Source of the DNA: Nocardia sp. BMG111209
GTDB taxonomy: Bacteria; Actinomycetota; Actinomycetes; Mycobacteriales; Mycobacteriaceae
Assembly (NCBI RefSeq): GCF_000381925.1
Contig: NZ_KB907310.1
Location: 1-64,000 of the forward strand
Direction: 5' to 3'
DNA: 64,000 nucleotides
How positions within the stretch are numbered: the first letter of the stretch is position 1; each line of letters opens with the position of its first letter. The notes below the pieces were generated by a model that made no database searches, had not been told where the DNA came from, and worked only from the letters and a program-made list of their open reading frames with translations. The translations under genes were made by a program, and so were the position numbers. Shown here in pieces: positions 7,918-16,572 of the stretch.

Positions 7918-9882
7918 GTGGAATCGGCGGGGACGGCGGCGGGCGCACCGAATTTCGTTCTGTGCGGTGGCAATCCGCTCGTTCATCAGCTGGCTGTGCG
8001 GTTGCTGGAACGGTACGGCGAGGCCACCGTGACCGCCGTACTGCCCGCCTCGGACCCCGAATGGGTGCCGTTGTTGCGGGCACTGGACCGGGTGCGTGTC
8101 ATATTCGCCGCACGGCCGGACGAGGCCACGTTGCGGGCCGCCGGGGTGGCCGAGGCGCACGCGCTGGCGTTGCTGGACAACGGCGATGTCGAGAATTTCC
8201 ACGCCGCGCTACGGGCCTCCGAGATGAATCCGCGCATTCGGCTGGTCATCCGAATGTTCAACACCGGCCTCGGATTTCGAATCCGTACTTTGTTCGCCGA
8301 CTGCGTGGTGCTGTCCATCTCGGAAATGGCGGCGCCGTCGCTCATCGCGGCCGCGCTCGGCGAGCGCGCGGTGACCTATCTGCGGCTCGGTGAACGCACG
8401 CTCTATGTCACCGAATCTGAAACAGAATCTGTTCATCCGGTGATCTGTGGCATCCGGGAAAGTCCGGACGGTGTCGAACTGGTGGCACCCGGCGAACCCG
8501 CCGACCGCGCACTGGCACTGGCGACGCGGGTGCCGTATTCGCCACGGCGGCGGCATCGCTGGCTCGGAGTGTTCCGTTATCTGGTGCGCAACACTCTGAT
8601 TCGGCTGATGCTGGTGCTGCTGTGCCTGGTCGCGCTCGGCTGCTGCCTGCTGGTCGCGACCGGAACCGGTTGGGGCGCGGCAGCATACGAGACGTTGCTG
8701 GACGCGGCGGGCGCCGCCGGTTCGGAACCGGAGAAGCGGCCGATGTTCAAGGTGCTCCAGCTGGCGATCACCTTCGTCGGCCTGGCGATGACACCGGTGG
8801 TGACGGCCCTGGTCGTGGGCGGGGTGCTGCGCGCGCAGTTGACCGCGTCGGCCCGCCCGGACCCGTCCCGATACGAGAACCACGTGGTGGTGGCCGGATT
8901 GGGCAATGTCGGTATGCGCATCGTCGAGCAGCTCAGCGATCTGGGTGTCCGGGTGGTGGCCCTGGACCACAAGGAGGATGCGCGCGGCACCGCTCTCGCG
9001 CGCTCGCTCGGTGTGCCCGTGGTGTTCGGCCAGGCCACGTGGGAGGACTCGCTGCACGCCGCCGGGGTGGCCCGGGCCCGTGCTCTGGTGCTGGCCACCA
9101 ACAGTGACGCGGTGAATCTGGAGGCCGCGATGCTGGGCCAGTCCTACCGTGACGACCTGCGCGTGGTGCTGCGGCTGTCCGACGACGACCTCGCCGAGCG
9201 GGTCCAGCGCAGTCTGCAGAAGGCCGTGGCGCGCAGCGTGTTCCAGCTGGCCGCACCCGGATTCGCCGCCGCGCTGGTGGAGAGCCGGGTGATCGCCACG
9301 CTGTCGATCGACCGCACCACCCTGCTGGTCGCCGAACTCCCGGTGGAATCCGGCTCCGCCCTCGCGGGGCGTCCCATGCACGCCGCAACCCTGCCCGGCC
9401 GCACTCGCGTCCTGGCGGTCCAGCGCGCGGTCGGTGTGGAACCGAGCTGGCAACCACCCCCCGACACCGTCCTCACCCCCGGCAACCACCTCATCGCGAT
9501 CGCCACCCGCGCCGGTCTGGACGAGCTCCAGATCCTCTGCGCCGCAGGCACTCCCGCCGCATCAGCGGATCCGGTCGCCGAGTCGCCGCCGGTCCTGCCC
9601 CCGTCCGGGCCGGTCGCGCCGACTGTCGCGGCGGTTCGGGCATCGGTCGATTCGGCCGCCGTGACGGAGTCGCTCATCCTGTCCCAGACCGCGCCGGTCG
9701 CGCCGGTCGACGCGGCTGTCGTGACGGAGTCGCCGCTCACCCTGCCCCTGTCCGGGTCGGTCGCGCCGGCCGCCGTGGTGGCAGCGGAGCCGCCCGACTC
9801 GCCGGATACTGCTGTAGCGCAGCCGATTCGGGAGCCGTCGGCATCGGCGAGTGCGGACGAACGAACCGATCCCGTGGCGTAG
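7918..9882 (+). CDS. RCK/TrkA-N double-domain membrane protein, ion-channel-like
   Basis: This 654-residue protein has a Rossmann-like NAD-binding (RCK) domain at about residues 10-150. A membrane segment follows at about 221-245, then a pore-helix-like stretch and a second segment at about 280-305. A second TrkA-N domain starts NHVVVAGLGNVGMRIVEQL near residue 321, with a TrkA-C-like part to about 545. The last 110 residues are Ala/Pro/Val/Ser-rich and low in complexity. The arrangement resembles CASTOR/POLLUX-like channels and 2-TM potassium channels with RCK domains, but no TVGYG filter is present between the two segments. The start is a GTG. Confidence 0.8.
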   Translation: MESAGTAAGAPNFVLCGGNPLVHQLAVRLLERYGEATVTAVLPASDPEWVPLLRALDRVRVIFAARPDEATLRAAGVAEAHALALLDNGDVENFHAALRASEMNPRIRLVIRMFNTGLGFRIRTLFADCVVLSISEMAAPSLIAAALGERAVTYLRLGERTLYVTESETESVHPVICGIRESPDGVELVAPGEPADRALALATRVPYSPRRRHRWLGVFRYLVRNTLIRLMLVLLCLVALGCCLLVATGTGWGAAAYETLLDAAGAAGSEPEKRPMFKVLQLAITFVGLAMTPVVTALVVGGVLRAQLTASARPDPSRYENHVVVAGLGNVGMRIVEQLSDLGVRVVALDHKEDARGTALARSLGVPVVFGQATWEDSLHAAGVARARALVLATNSDAVNLEAAMLGQSYRDDLRVVLRLSDDDLAERVQRSLQKAVARSVFQLAAPGFAAALVESRVIATLSIDRTTLLVAELPVESGSALAGRPMHAATLPGRTRVLAVQRAVGVEPSWQPPPDTVLTPGNHLIAIATRAGLDELQILCAAGTPAASADPVAESPPVLPPSGPVAPTVAAVRASVDSAAVTESLILSQTAPVAPVDAAVVTESPLTLPLSGSVAPAAVVAAEPPDSPDTAVAQPIREPSASASADERTDPVA

Positions 9883-10002
9883 GCCCATATCGGTGGCGGT
9901 GCCCGGCCGTATCGCCGGGTGCTCGGTGGGACTCGTGTTCGGCGGTCTGCGGCCGTGTCGTGGGGCAGGCTGATACCGCTGGTCCCGGTAGCGTGGCGGC
10001 GC

Positions 10003-10863
10003 ATGGAGACTGTCCCAATCCAGTTGGCGGACGGGAGTACCGTTCCGGTGCGGATGGTGCCCGCGCGTGGGCCGCATCGGCACCCGATCACGCCGGATGC
10101 GCCGCGGGCGGTGGTCGTGATCATGCCCGGGTTGGGGGTGCCGGGGATGTACTACGGCGATTTCGCGCGGGAGCTGGCCGGGCGCGGATTCGATGTGGCG
10201 ATCGGGGAGTTGCGGGGCAACGGGGACAGCCGGCCTGCCGTCGGGCCCACGAGCACCTATGGGTATCACGAGTTGGTGTCCGTGGATTTCCCGGCGATGT
10301 TCCAGGCGATCCGGGACCGGTTTCCGGCGAGTACGCCGATCCTGTTGGGGCACAGTATCGGTGGTCAGTTGGGAGTGATGTACGCGGCGCGGATCCGCGG
10401 GCGGCTCGGGGGGCTGATCCTCGTCGCGTCCGGGACGCCGCATCATCGCGGCTATCGCGGTCTGGCGGGGCCGGGCATGGTGTTCGGGCCGACCGCGGTG
10501 TCGCTGGCGGCCAACCTCTTCGGTTACTGGCCCGGCGACCGGATCACCGCCGGTGGGTTCGGCCGGCAGTCGAAGGTGCTGATCGCCGACTGGGCCCGGC
10601 TGGCCCGCACCGGCCGATTCGTCCCCGTCGACGCGGATATCGACTACGAGGAACGGATCGGCCGGCTGACCCTGCCGGTGTTGTCGATCACGGTGCGCGG
10701 CGACGAACTCGCCCCGCGCGGTTCCGCCGACCAGCTGCTGGCGAAACTGCCCCGGGCCCGGATCACGAAGTGGCACAACCCGGATCGGCTGGGCCACAAC
10801 GGGTGGATCACCGATCCGGGGTCGACCGTGACGCGCGTCGAGGGCTGGCTGCGCAATATGTAG
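10003..10863 (+). CDS. Alpha/beta hydrolase (serine aminopeptidase-like)
   Basis: This 286-residue alpha/beta hydrolase has strand PRAVVVIMPGLGVPGMYYG near residue 37. The nucleophile elbow GHSIGG lies near residue 117. A late segment LSITVRGDELAP can hold the acidic residue, and LGHNGWI supplies the histidine. The ATG at 10003 is preferred to the open upstream frame. It looks like the YheT/lysophospholipase-type hydrolases. Substrate unknown. Convergent with the next gene, 12 bases apart. Confidence 0.82.
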   Translation: METVPIQLADGSTVPVRMVPARGPHRHPITPDAPRAVVVIMPGLGVPGMYYGDFARELAGRGFDVAIGELRGNGDSRPAVGPTSTYGYHELVSVDFPAMFQAIRDRFPASTPILLGHSIGGQLGVMYAARIRGRLGGLILVASGTPHHRGYRGLAGPGMVFGPTAVSLAANLFGYWPGDRITAGGFGRQSKVLIADWARLARTGRFVPVDADIDYEERIGRLTLPVLSITVRGDELAPRGSADQLLAKLPRARITKWHNPDRLGHNGWITDPGSTVTRVEGWLRNM

Positions 10864-10875
10864 ACCCCGAGCGGA

Positions 10876-12963
10876 TCAGCGAGCGGGGTCGTCGAGCAGC
10901 ATCTGGCTGAAGAACTCGTAGATCAGCGCCGCCTGGAACGCCATCTGCTTGTTGTCGGCCGCGCCGCCGTGGCCGCCCTCGATGTTCTCGTGGTACCAGA
11001 TGGTGTGACCTTCCGCCTCGAGCAGCGCGGCCATCTTGCGGGCGTGACCCGGATGGACGCGATCGTCGCGGGTGGAGGTGGTGAACAGGATCGGCGGGTA
11101 GGCCCGGTCCGGATCGGTGTTCTGGTACGGGGAGTACTCGCTGATGAAGGCCCACTCCTCCGGCTTGTCCGGGTCGCCGTATTCGGCGATCCACGAGGCG
11201 CCCGCCAGCAGCAGGTGATAGCGCTTCATGTCCAGCAGCGGGACCTGGCAGACGATGGCGCCGAACAGTTCCGGATACCGGGTCAGCATGACGCCCATCA
11301 GCAGGCCACCGTTGCTGCCGCCCACCGCACCCAGTTGCGCGGCCGTCGTGATGCCCCGGGCGACAAGGTCTTTCGCGATCGAGGAGAAATCCTCGTACAC
11401 GCGGTGCCGTTCGGCCTTCTGCGCCTGGGTGTGCCACTGCGGACCGTATTCGCCGCCGCCGCGGATGTTGGTCATCACCCAGGTGCCGCCGCGCTCCAGC
11501 CAGCCCATGCCGGAGGCGCCGCTGTAGGCCGGGGTGCGCGACACCTCGAAGCCGCCGTAGCCGGACATCACCGTCGGGCCCGGGGTGCCGATGTGGTCGC
11601 GGTGCCGGATCACGAAATACGGCACCCGGGTGCCGTCGTCGGAGGTGGCGAAGAACTGCTCGGTGACGATGCCCTCGGCGTCGAAGAAGCTCGGCTCCTG
11701 CTTCAGCGGGGTGGTGTCGCCGCCGACCGAACTGGCCAGCAGGGTGCCGGGGGTGGTGAAACCGCTGGAGATGAGCATGAATTCGTCGCCGCCCTCGAGC
11801 GGGTCGAGGTTCATCACACTGGTGGTGGCCATCGGCGGGGCGTCGGCGAGCGGCGACCGCTGCCAGTCGCCGGGGGTCACCACGTACAGCCTGGTCTGCA
11901 CGTCCTCCAGGGTGATGAGCACCAGATAGTTCTCGGTCCAGCCGTAGCCGTGCAGCGACGTGTGCTCGTCGGGGGTGAACACCACGTCGAAATCCCGTGC
12001 GCCCGAAAGGAATCGGTCGAGGTTGATGGCGAGCAGGGCGCCCGCCGGATAGGTGACGGGGGTGCCTCCGTCGGTCTCCGGGGTCCAGGAGGTCTTGAGC
12101 CGCACCAACATCCAGTCCTTGTACCAGGATTCGGAGGCGTCGCTCGGCACGTCCATGAACCGGAGGTTGCCGTCGTCCTCGAGCAGATACACGGATTCGT
12201 TGAAGAAGTCGGTGGCGCGGGCGACGTAGTGGCGCTCGTAGCCGGGAGTGCGGTCGTACCCGGCGGAGACCATCACATCGCCGGTCTCGCCCTCGAACAC
12301 GGTCTCGGCCTGCTCCAGTGGGGTGCCGCGCCGCCAGCGTTTGACGATGCGCGGATAGCCGGAGTCGGTGAGCGAACCGGGGCCGAAATCGGTTCCGACA
12401 TAGACGTTGTCGGCGTCGATCCAGCGCAGCTGCGATTTCGCCTCGGGCAGGAAGAAGCCGTCGGCCGTCTCGTTCTCCGGGCTCGGCGGCTCGCGGAACT
12501 GCTTGGTGGTCATGTCGAATTCGCGGATCACCTTCGCGTCGGCGCCGCCGCGAGACAGGCTGATCAGCGCGAGTGACTGCTCGGGACGCAGCACGGCCGC
12601 GCCGCCCCACACCCAGTTCTCGTCCTCGGCGGCGGCCAGCGTGTCGAGATCGACGAGCACCTCCCACGCGGGATCGTCGGTGGCGTACTCCTCGAACGTG
12701 GTACGCCGCCACAGCCCTTTGGGGTGTTCGGCATCACGCCAGAAGTTGTACAGCCAACTGCCGCGGCGGGTCGGATAGGCGATGCGGGTGTCGGTATCGA
12801 GCATGTCGAGGATGCGGTGCTCCAACCCGGAGAACCGATCCGAGGTGGCGAAGTGCTCGACCACCACCTCGTTGTGGGCACGGGCCCAGTCCAGAGCGCG
12901 GTCCCCCGTCACCTCCTCGAGCCAGAGATACGGATCGGTCTGTTGCGCGTCGACGCCGGTCAT
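10876..12963 (-). CDS. Prolyl oligopeptidase family serine peptidase (S9A)
   Basis: This is a 695-residue S9A enzyme that cleaves short peptides, usually after proline. The N-terminal beta-propeller begins DPYLWLEEVTGDRALDW. The C-terminal catalytic domain has Ser in GGSNGGLLMG, Asp in STRDDRVHPGH and His in IEGGHGGAADNKQ. Length fits the family (about 690-720). No signal peptide. The frame stays open far upstream on this strand, antisense to lpdA, but family-like sequence begins at ATG 12963; an ATG at 12972 is also possible. Confidence 0.9.
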   Translation of the reverse strand: MTGVDAQQTDPYLWLEEVTGDRALDWARAHNEVVVEHFATSDRFSGLEHRILDMLDTDTRIAYPTRRGSWLYNFWRDAEHPKGLWRRTTFEEYATDDPAWEVLVDLDTLAAAEDENWVWGGAAVLRPEQSLALISLSRGGADAKVIREFDMTTKQFREPPSPENETADGFFLPEAKSQLRWIDADNVYVGTDFGPGSLTDSGYPRIVKRWRRGTPLEQAETVFEGETGDVMVSAGYDRTPGYERHYVARATDFFNESVYLLEDDGNLRFMDVPSDASESWYKDWMLVRLKTSWTPETDGGTPVTYPAGALLAINLDRFLSGARDFDVVFTPDEHTSLHGYGWTENYLVLITLEDVQTRLYVVTPGDWQRSPLADAPPMATTSVMNLDPLEGGDEFMLISSGFTTPGTLLASSVGGDTTPLKQEPSFFDAEGIVTEQFFATSDDGTRVPYFVIRHRDHIGTPGPTVMSGYGGFEVSRTPAYSGASGMGWLERGGTWVMTNIRGGGEYGPQWHTQAQKAERHRVYEDFSSIAKDLVARGITTAAQLGAVGGSNGGLLMGVMLTRYPELFGAIVCQVPLLDMKRYHLLLAGASWIAEYGDPDKPEEWAFISEYSPYQNTDPDRAYPPILFTTSTRDDRVHPGHARKMAALLEAEGHTIWYHENIEGGHGGAADNKQMAFQAALIYEFFSQMLLDDPAR

Positions 12964-13083
12964 GCCTGCCATTGTGGCCGACCGGGGCGACGCCGGTGAC
13001 ATGTCGGCCGTTCGGGTCGCGCTACCGCGCGGTAGGGGAGGTTGGCTGTATGCCCGATCTGCGCCGGGGTTAGGCTCGAAGCC

Positions 13084-14487
13084 GTGACTTCCCACTACGA
13101 TGTCGTCGTTCTCGGCGCTGGTCCCGGCGGTTACGTCGCCGCGATCCGCGCAGCTCAGCTCGGCCTGCGAACAGCGATCGTCGAGCAGAAATACTGGGGC
13201 GGCGTGTGCCTGAACGTCGGGTGCATTCCGTCCAAGGCCCTGCTCCGCAACGCGGAACTGGCACATATCTTCACCAAGGAAGCGAAGACGTTCGGCATCT
13301 CCGGGGAGGCGAGCTTCGATTTCGGCGCCGCGTTCGACCGCAGCCGCAAGGTCGCCGACGGCCGCGTCAAGGGCGTCCACTTCCTGATGAAGAAGAACAA
13401 GATCGACGAGCTCGACGGGAAGGGCACCTTCGTCGATCCGCACACCATCTCCGTCGCCCTGAGCAACGGCGGCACCGAGACGGTCACCTTCGACAATGTG
13501 ATCATCTCCACCGGCACCATCACCAAGCTGCTGCCCGGTACCTCGCTGTCGCAGAACGTGGTCACCTACGAGGAGCAGATCCTCACCCGGGAACTGCCGG
13601 GCTCGATCCTCATCGTGGGCGCCGGCGCGATCGGCATGGAGTTCGCCTACGTCCTGAAGAACTACGGCGTGGACGTGCGGATCGTCGAGTTCCTCGACCG
13701 CGCGCTGCCGAACGAGGACGCCGACGTCTCCAAGGAGATCACCAAGGCATACAAGAAGCTGGGCATCACCATCAGCACCGGCGCCGCGGTGCAGTCGATC
13801 GAGGACAACGGGACCAAGGTCACGGTTGCCATCAAGGACAACAAGTCCGGCAACATCGAGACGGTCACCGTCGACAAGGTGTTGCAGGCGGTCGGTTTCG
13901 CGCCGCGGGTGGAGGGCTACGGCCTGGAGGCCACCGGCGTGCAGCTCACCGAGCGCGGCGCCATCGCGATCGACGAGTACATGCGCACCAACGTGCCGCA
14001 CATCTTCGCCATCGGCGATGTCACCGCGAAGCTGCAGCTGGCGCACGTCGCCGAGGCGCAGGGCGTGGTGGCCGCGGAGAGTATCGCGGGCGCCGAGACG
14101 CTGCCGCTGGGCGACTACCGGATGATGCCGCGCGCCACCTTCTGCCAGCCGCAGGTCGCGAGCTTCGGCCTCACCGAGGAGCAGGCCCGCAACGAGGGCT
14201 ACGACGTGAAGGTCGCCAACTTCCCGTTCACCGCCAACGGCAAGGCGCACGGCCTCGGCGACGCCACCGGTTTCGTGAAGCTGATCTCCGACGCCAAGTA
14301 CGGCGAGCTGATCGGCGGCCACCTGATCGGCCCCGATGTCTCGGAGCTGCTGCCCGAACTGACCCTGGCGCAGAAGTGGGACCTCACGGTCAACGAGCTG
14401 GCCCGCAACGTGCACACCCACCCGACGCTGAGTGAGGCGTTGCAGGAGGCCATCCACGGCCTGGCCGGGCACATGATCAACTTCTGA
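13084..14487 (+). CDS. lpdA: Dihydrolipoyl dehydrogenase
   Basis: This 467-residue FAD/NAD flavoprotein is E3 of pyruvate and 2-oxo acid dehydrogenases; in mycobacteria it also serves peroxide defence. FAD-binding [14 protein letters not shown] lies at residues 6-19 and the redox-active disulfide is in GGVCLNVGC near residue 40. NAD-binding [16 protein letters not shown] lies near residue 175, [11 protein letters not shown] near residue 302, and the C-terminal catalytic HTHPTLSE near residue 442. Length and motifs match M. tuberculosis LpdC. The start is a GTG. Confidence 0.95.
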   Translation: MTSHYDVVVLGAGPGGYVAAIRAAQLGLRTAIVEQKYWGGVCLNVGCIPSKALLRNAELAHIFTKEAKTFGISGEASFDFGAAFDRSRKVADGRVKGVHFLMKKNKIDELDGKGTFVDPHTISVALSNGGTETVTFDNVIISTGTITKLLPGTSLSQNVVTYEEQILTRELPGSILIVGAGAIGMEFAYVLKNYGVDVRIVEFLDRALPNEDADVSKEITKAYKKLGITISTGAAVQSIEDNGTKVTVAIKDNKSGNIETVTVDKVLQAVGFAPRVEGYGLEATGVQLTERGAIAIDEYMRTNVPHIFAIGDVTAKLQLAHVAEAQGVVAAESIAGAETLPLGDYRMMPRATFCQPQVASFGLTEEQARNEGYDVKVANFPFTANGKAHGLGDATGFVKLISDAKYGELIGGHLIGPDVSELLPELTLAQKWDLTVNELARNVHTHPTLSEALQEAIHGLAGHMINF

Positions 14488-14504
14488 GTGCAGGATCACC
14501 GAGG

Positions 14505-14531
14505 CGCCCCGGGACGGTTCGTCCCGGGGCG
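14505..14531 (+). terminator. Terminator hairpin after lpdA
   Basis: CGCCCCGGGAC (14505-14515) pairs perfectly with GTCCCGGGGCG (14521-14531), loop GGTTC. It lies 18 bases after the lpdA stop. Confidence 0.85.
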
Positions 14532-14668
14532 TTGCCGTGTCCGGTGTTCCGGCGAATTCGGTTGATACGCGGCAGTTTCCGGTCGTCGAGAGCATCTGCG
14601 AGTGTCCGGCGGTGCTGGGAACGGGTGTGCCGTGCCGGAGTCGGCGAAGGCCCGGTGTGTCCGCCCGC

Positions 14669-15520
14669 TCAGGCGGGGTCGACCGTCGCTTCGATGCGCA
14701 GGATCCGATCCTCGGCGATGGTGAGGACCAGCACGGCGAACAGGCGGCGGTCGCGGTAGGCCAGCACGGCGGGCCGGTCGCTGTGTGGATGGGTCACCAT
14801 GGTGACACCGGGACCGTAGAAGGGCAGCAGGGTCGTCGCCACCTCGTGCGGACCCCGGCTGACCACGGGTGCCAGGCCGATATCGGCCGCGAACGAGGCC
14901 CGGCCCCACGCCTCGGGATGCAGGACCGCGACCAGCGCGTCCAGATCGCCGCCGGTGCAGGCGGCGATGAAACGTTCGGTGACGTCCCGATGCTGTTCTG
15001 CGGCAACGGCTTTCGATATCCGATCGGCATCCGAGAGCTTGCCGCGGGCCCGCCGGGCCAACTGCCGGCAGGTGCCGGTGGGGCGGCCGAGCGTATCGGC
15101 GATCAGCTCGAACGGCTGCCCGAACACGTCGTGCAGGATGAAGGCCACCCGCTCGGCGGGTGCGAGCCGCTGCAACAGCACCAGCAGCGCGAGCTGGACC
15201 TCGTCGTCGAGGGTGACCCGATCCGCCGGATCCGGGCTCGGTGTCGGCAGCACCGGATCGGCGTTCGTGAGATCGGCCGGGTCCGAGGGTTTCTCGTGCC
15301 GATGCCAGGCGCTGCGCAGCTGGTCCAGGCACAATCGGCCGGTCACCACGGTCAGCCAGGCCCGCTCGTCCTCGACGTCGCGTGCCAGCGACAGCCGGGT
15401 GAACGCCTCCTGCACCGCGTCCTCGGCCGCCCCGATATCGCCGAGGATGCGGAAGGCCAGGTCCACCAGATGAATGCGGTGGGCCCGCCAGGCGTCGGTG
15501 AATTCCCGAGACATCTCCAT
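14669..15520 (-). CDS. ECF sigma factor with C-terminal SnoaL-like domain (SigJ/ECF41-like)
   Basis: This is a 283-residue RNA polymerase sigma factor. Sigma-70 region 2 lies at about residues 5-75, including AEDAVQEAFTRL. Region 4 lies at about 110-170, with RVAFILHDVFGQPFELIADTLG. A SnoaL-like domain from about 190 to the end starts FIAACTGGDLDALVAVLHPE. In ECF41-type factors this C-terminal domain replaces an anti-sigma factor. No carboxymuconolactone decarboxylase partner is adjacent. ATG 15520 is chosen; ATG 15514 is possible. A candidate promoter ends 8 bases before ATG 15520, implying leaderless mRNA. Confidence 0.88.
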   Translation of the reverse strand: MEMSREFTDAWRAHRIHLVDLAFRILGDIGAAEDAVQEAFTRLSLARDVEDERAWLTVVTGRLCLDQLRSAWHRHEKPSDPADLTNADPVLPTPSPDPADRVTLDDEVQLALLVLLQRLAPAERVAFILHDVFGQPFELIADTLGRPTGTCRQLARRARGKLSDADRISKAVAAEQHRDVTERFIAACTGGDLDALVAVLHPEAWGRASFAADIGLAPVVSRGPHEVATTLLPFYGPGVTMVTHPHSDRPAVLAYRDRRLFAVLVLTIAEDRILRIEATVDPA

Positions 15521-15528
15521 ATGGTTCC

Positions 15529-15556
15529 GGACGAGACGGCCGGGCGAAAAGTTACC
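15529..15556 (-). promoter_or_regulatory. Candidate ECF promoter of the sigma gene
   Basis: On the minus strand GGTAAC (15556-15551) is followed after 17 bases by CGTCC (15533-15529), and the ATG follows 8 bases later. The same two boxes occur before the divergent secreted-protein gene. A CGTC-type -10 is typical of ECF promoters. Confidence 0.6.
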
Positions 15557-15666
15557 GGTGTCGCGGCGAGTCGGAGAGTTGCTCTCCTGACGGGCCGGGG
15601 AAGGCGTGATTCCGGGGGCCCGGTGGCGGTCGTGACCCGGCGGGCCGCACATCCGCGGCCGCCGAC

Positions 15667-15695
15667 GGTAACTTTCGGAGCGGTCGCTCTCGTCC
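15667..15695 (+). promoter_or_regulatory. Candidate ECF promoter of the secreted-protein gene
   Basis: GGTAAC (15667-15672), an 18-base spacer, CGTCC (15691-15695), then 7 bases to the ATG at 15703. It mirrors the sigma gene's own upstream region and again predicts a leaderless transcript. Confidence 0.6.
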
Positions 15696-15702
15696 TGAGT
15701 AC

Positions 15703-16572
15703 ATGACCCACTTCACCCGCAGAACACGCACTCGCTCACTGTCGCTGCTCGCACTGCTCACCGCGGCGCTGACCCCCTGCGCGGCGCCGGCGTCCGCCGA
15801 CCCCGCCGCCCCGTTTCTGGGAGTCTGGAACTACGACCAGCCCGATCGGTCCACCATGACGAATATCGCCACCCTGGACCTCGGCGGTTTCCCCGCGACC
15901 TTCCCGCAGATCGGGACCGTGGTGTTCAGCCACGGCGACAACGGCGAAATCCTCGGCCACACCGATCAGGGCTGCACCTGGCGGTTCCGGGTCGAGGGCA
16001 CGGCACTCGAACTGGCCACCCCCGACCAGCACTGCTTCAACCACATCATCGACTCCGAGTACAACATCGACCGCTGGCGGGTCGACACCGACGGCGATCA
16101 GGAACGAGAAACGATGCACGCCAACAGTTATCAGGGTGGATCGACCTTCTCGTTCGAACTCGCCGCCGGCCGCCGCACCCGCGCCGCCGCCGGTCACCGC
16201 GCCGACACCGTGCGCGCGTTCACCGGCAGCTGGCGCTTCGACCCGGTCGACCCGGCCCGCCTGATCAATCTCGCTCAGGTCAGCGGCGCGTCGCCGGTCA
16301 CGGTACCGACCCCGATCGGCGGGACGATCGACTTCCGCCCGGGCCCCGGCGACACGATGATCGCCCGGACCACCGACGGCTGCGACTGGACCTTCGAAAC
16401 CCACGGCAACACCGCCGAACTCGCCCCGGAAACCCAATCCTGCGGCGGTAACACCCGCACCTTCTGGTCGGCCGCCGCCGACGGGCAACGGCAGACCACC
16501 ATCATGGCCGGCGTGGCCCCCGACGGTTCCCGGTTCTCACTGACCACCGGTGAACTGACCCGGGTGTCGTGA
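15703..16572 (+). CDS. Secreted protein with two tandem calycin-like domains
   Basis: This is a 289-residue protein with a Sec signal peptide (RTRTR basic start, Leu/Ala core, ASA cleavage near residue 32). The mature chain is two copies of one roughly 120-residue module. Copy 1 runs from GVWNYDQPDRSTMTN to about residue 160. Copy 2 starts GSWRFDPVDPARLIN. Each has a TD-x-GC-x-W-x-F motif near its middle, a second cysteine about 25 residues later and a late W..DG..T segment. Each module probably forms one disulfide. Function unknown; lipocalin-like folding is inferred. It is divergent from the ECF sigma gene and shares its promoter motif. Confidence 0.75.
   Translation: MTHFTRRTRTRSLSLLALLTAALTPCAAPASADPAAPFLGVWNYDQPDRSTMTNIATLDLGGFPATFPQIGTVVFSHGDNGEILGHTDQGCTWRFRVEGTALELATPDQHCFNHIIDSEYNIDRWRVDTDGDQERETMHANSYQGGSTFSFELAAGRRTRAAAGHRADTVRAFTGSWRFDPVDPARLINLAQVSGASPVTVPTPIGGTIDFRPGPGDTMIARTTDGCDWTFETHGNTAELAPETQSCGGNTRTFWSAAADGQRQTTIMAGVAPDGSRFSLTTGELTRVS

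Noticed and set aside
12964..14595. N-terminal extension of the prolyl oligopeptidase to 14595
   Set aside because: The added part is the antisense of lpdA; family sequence starts at about 12963.
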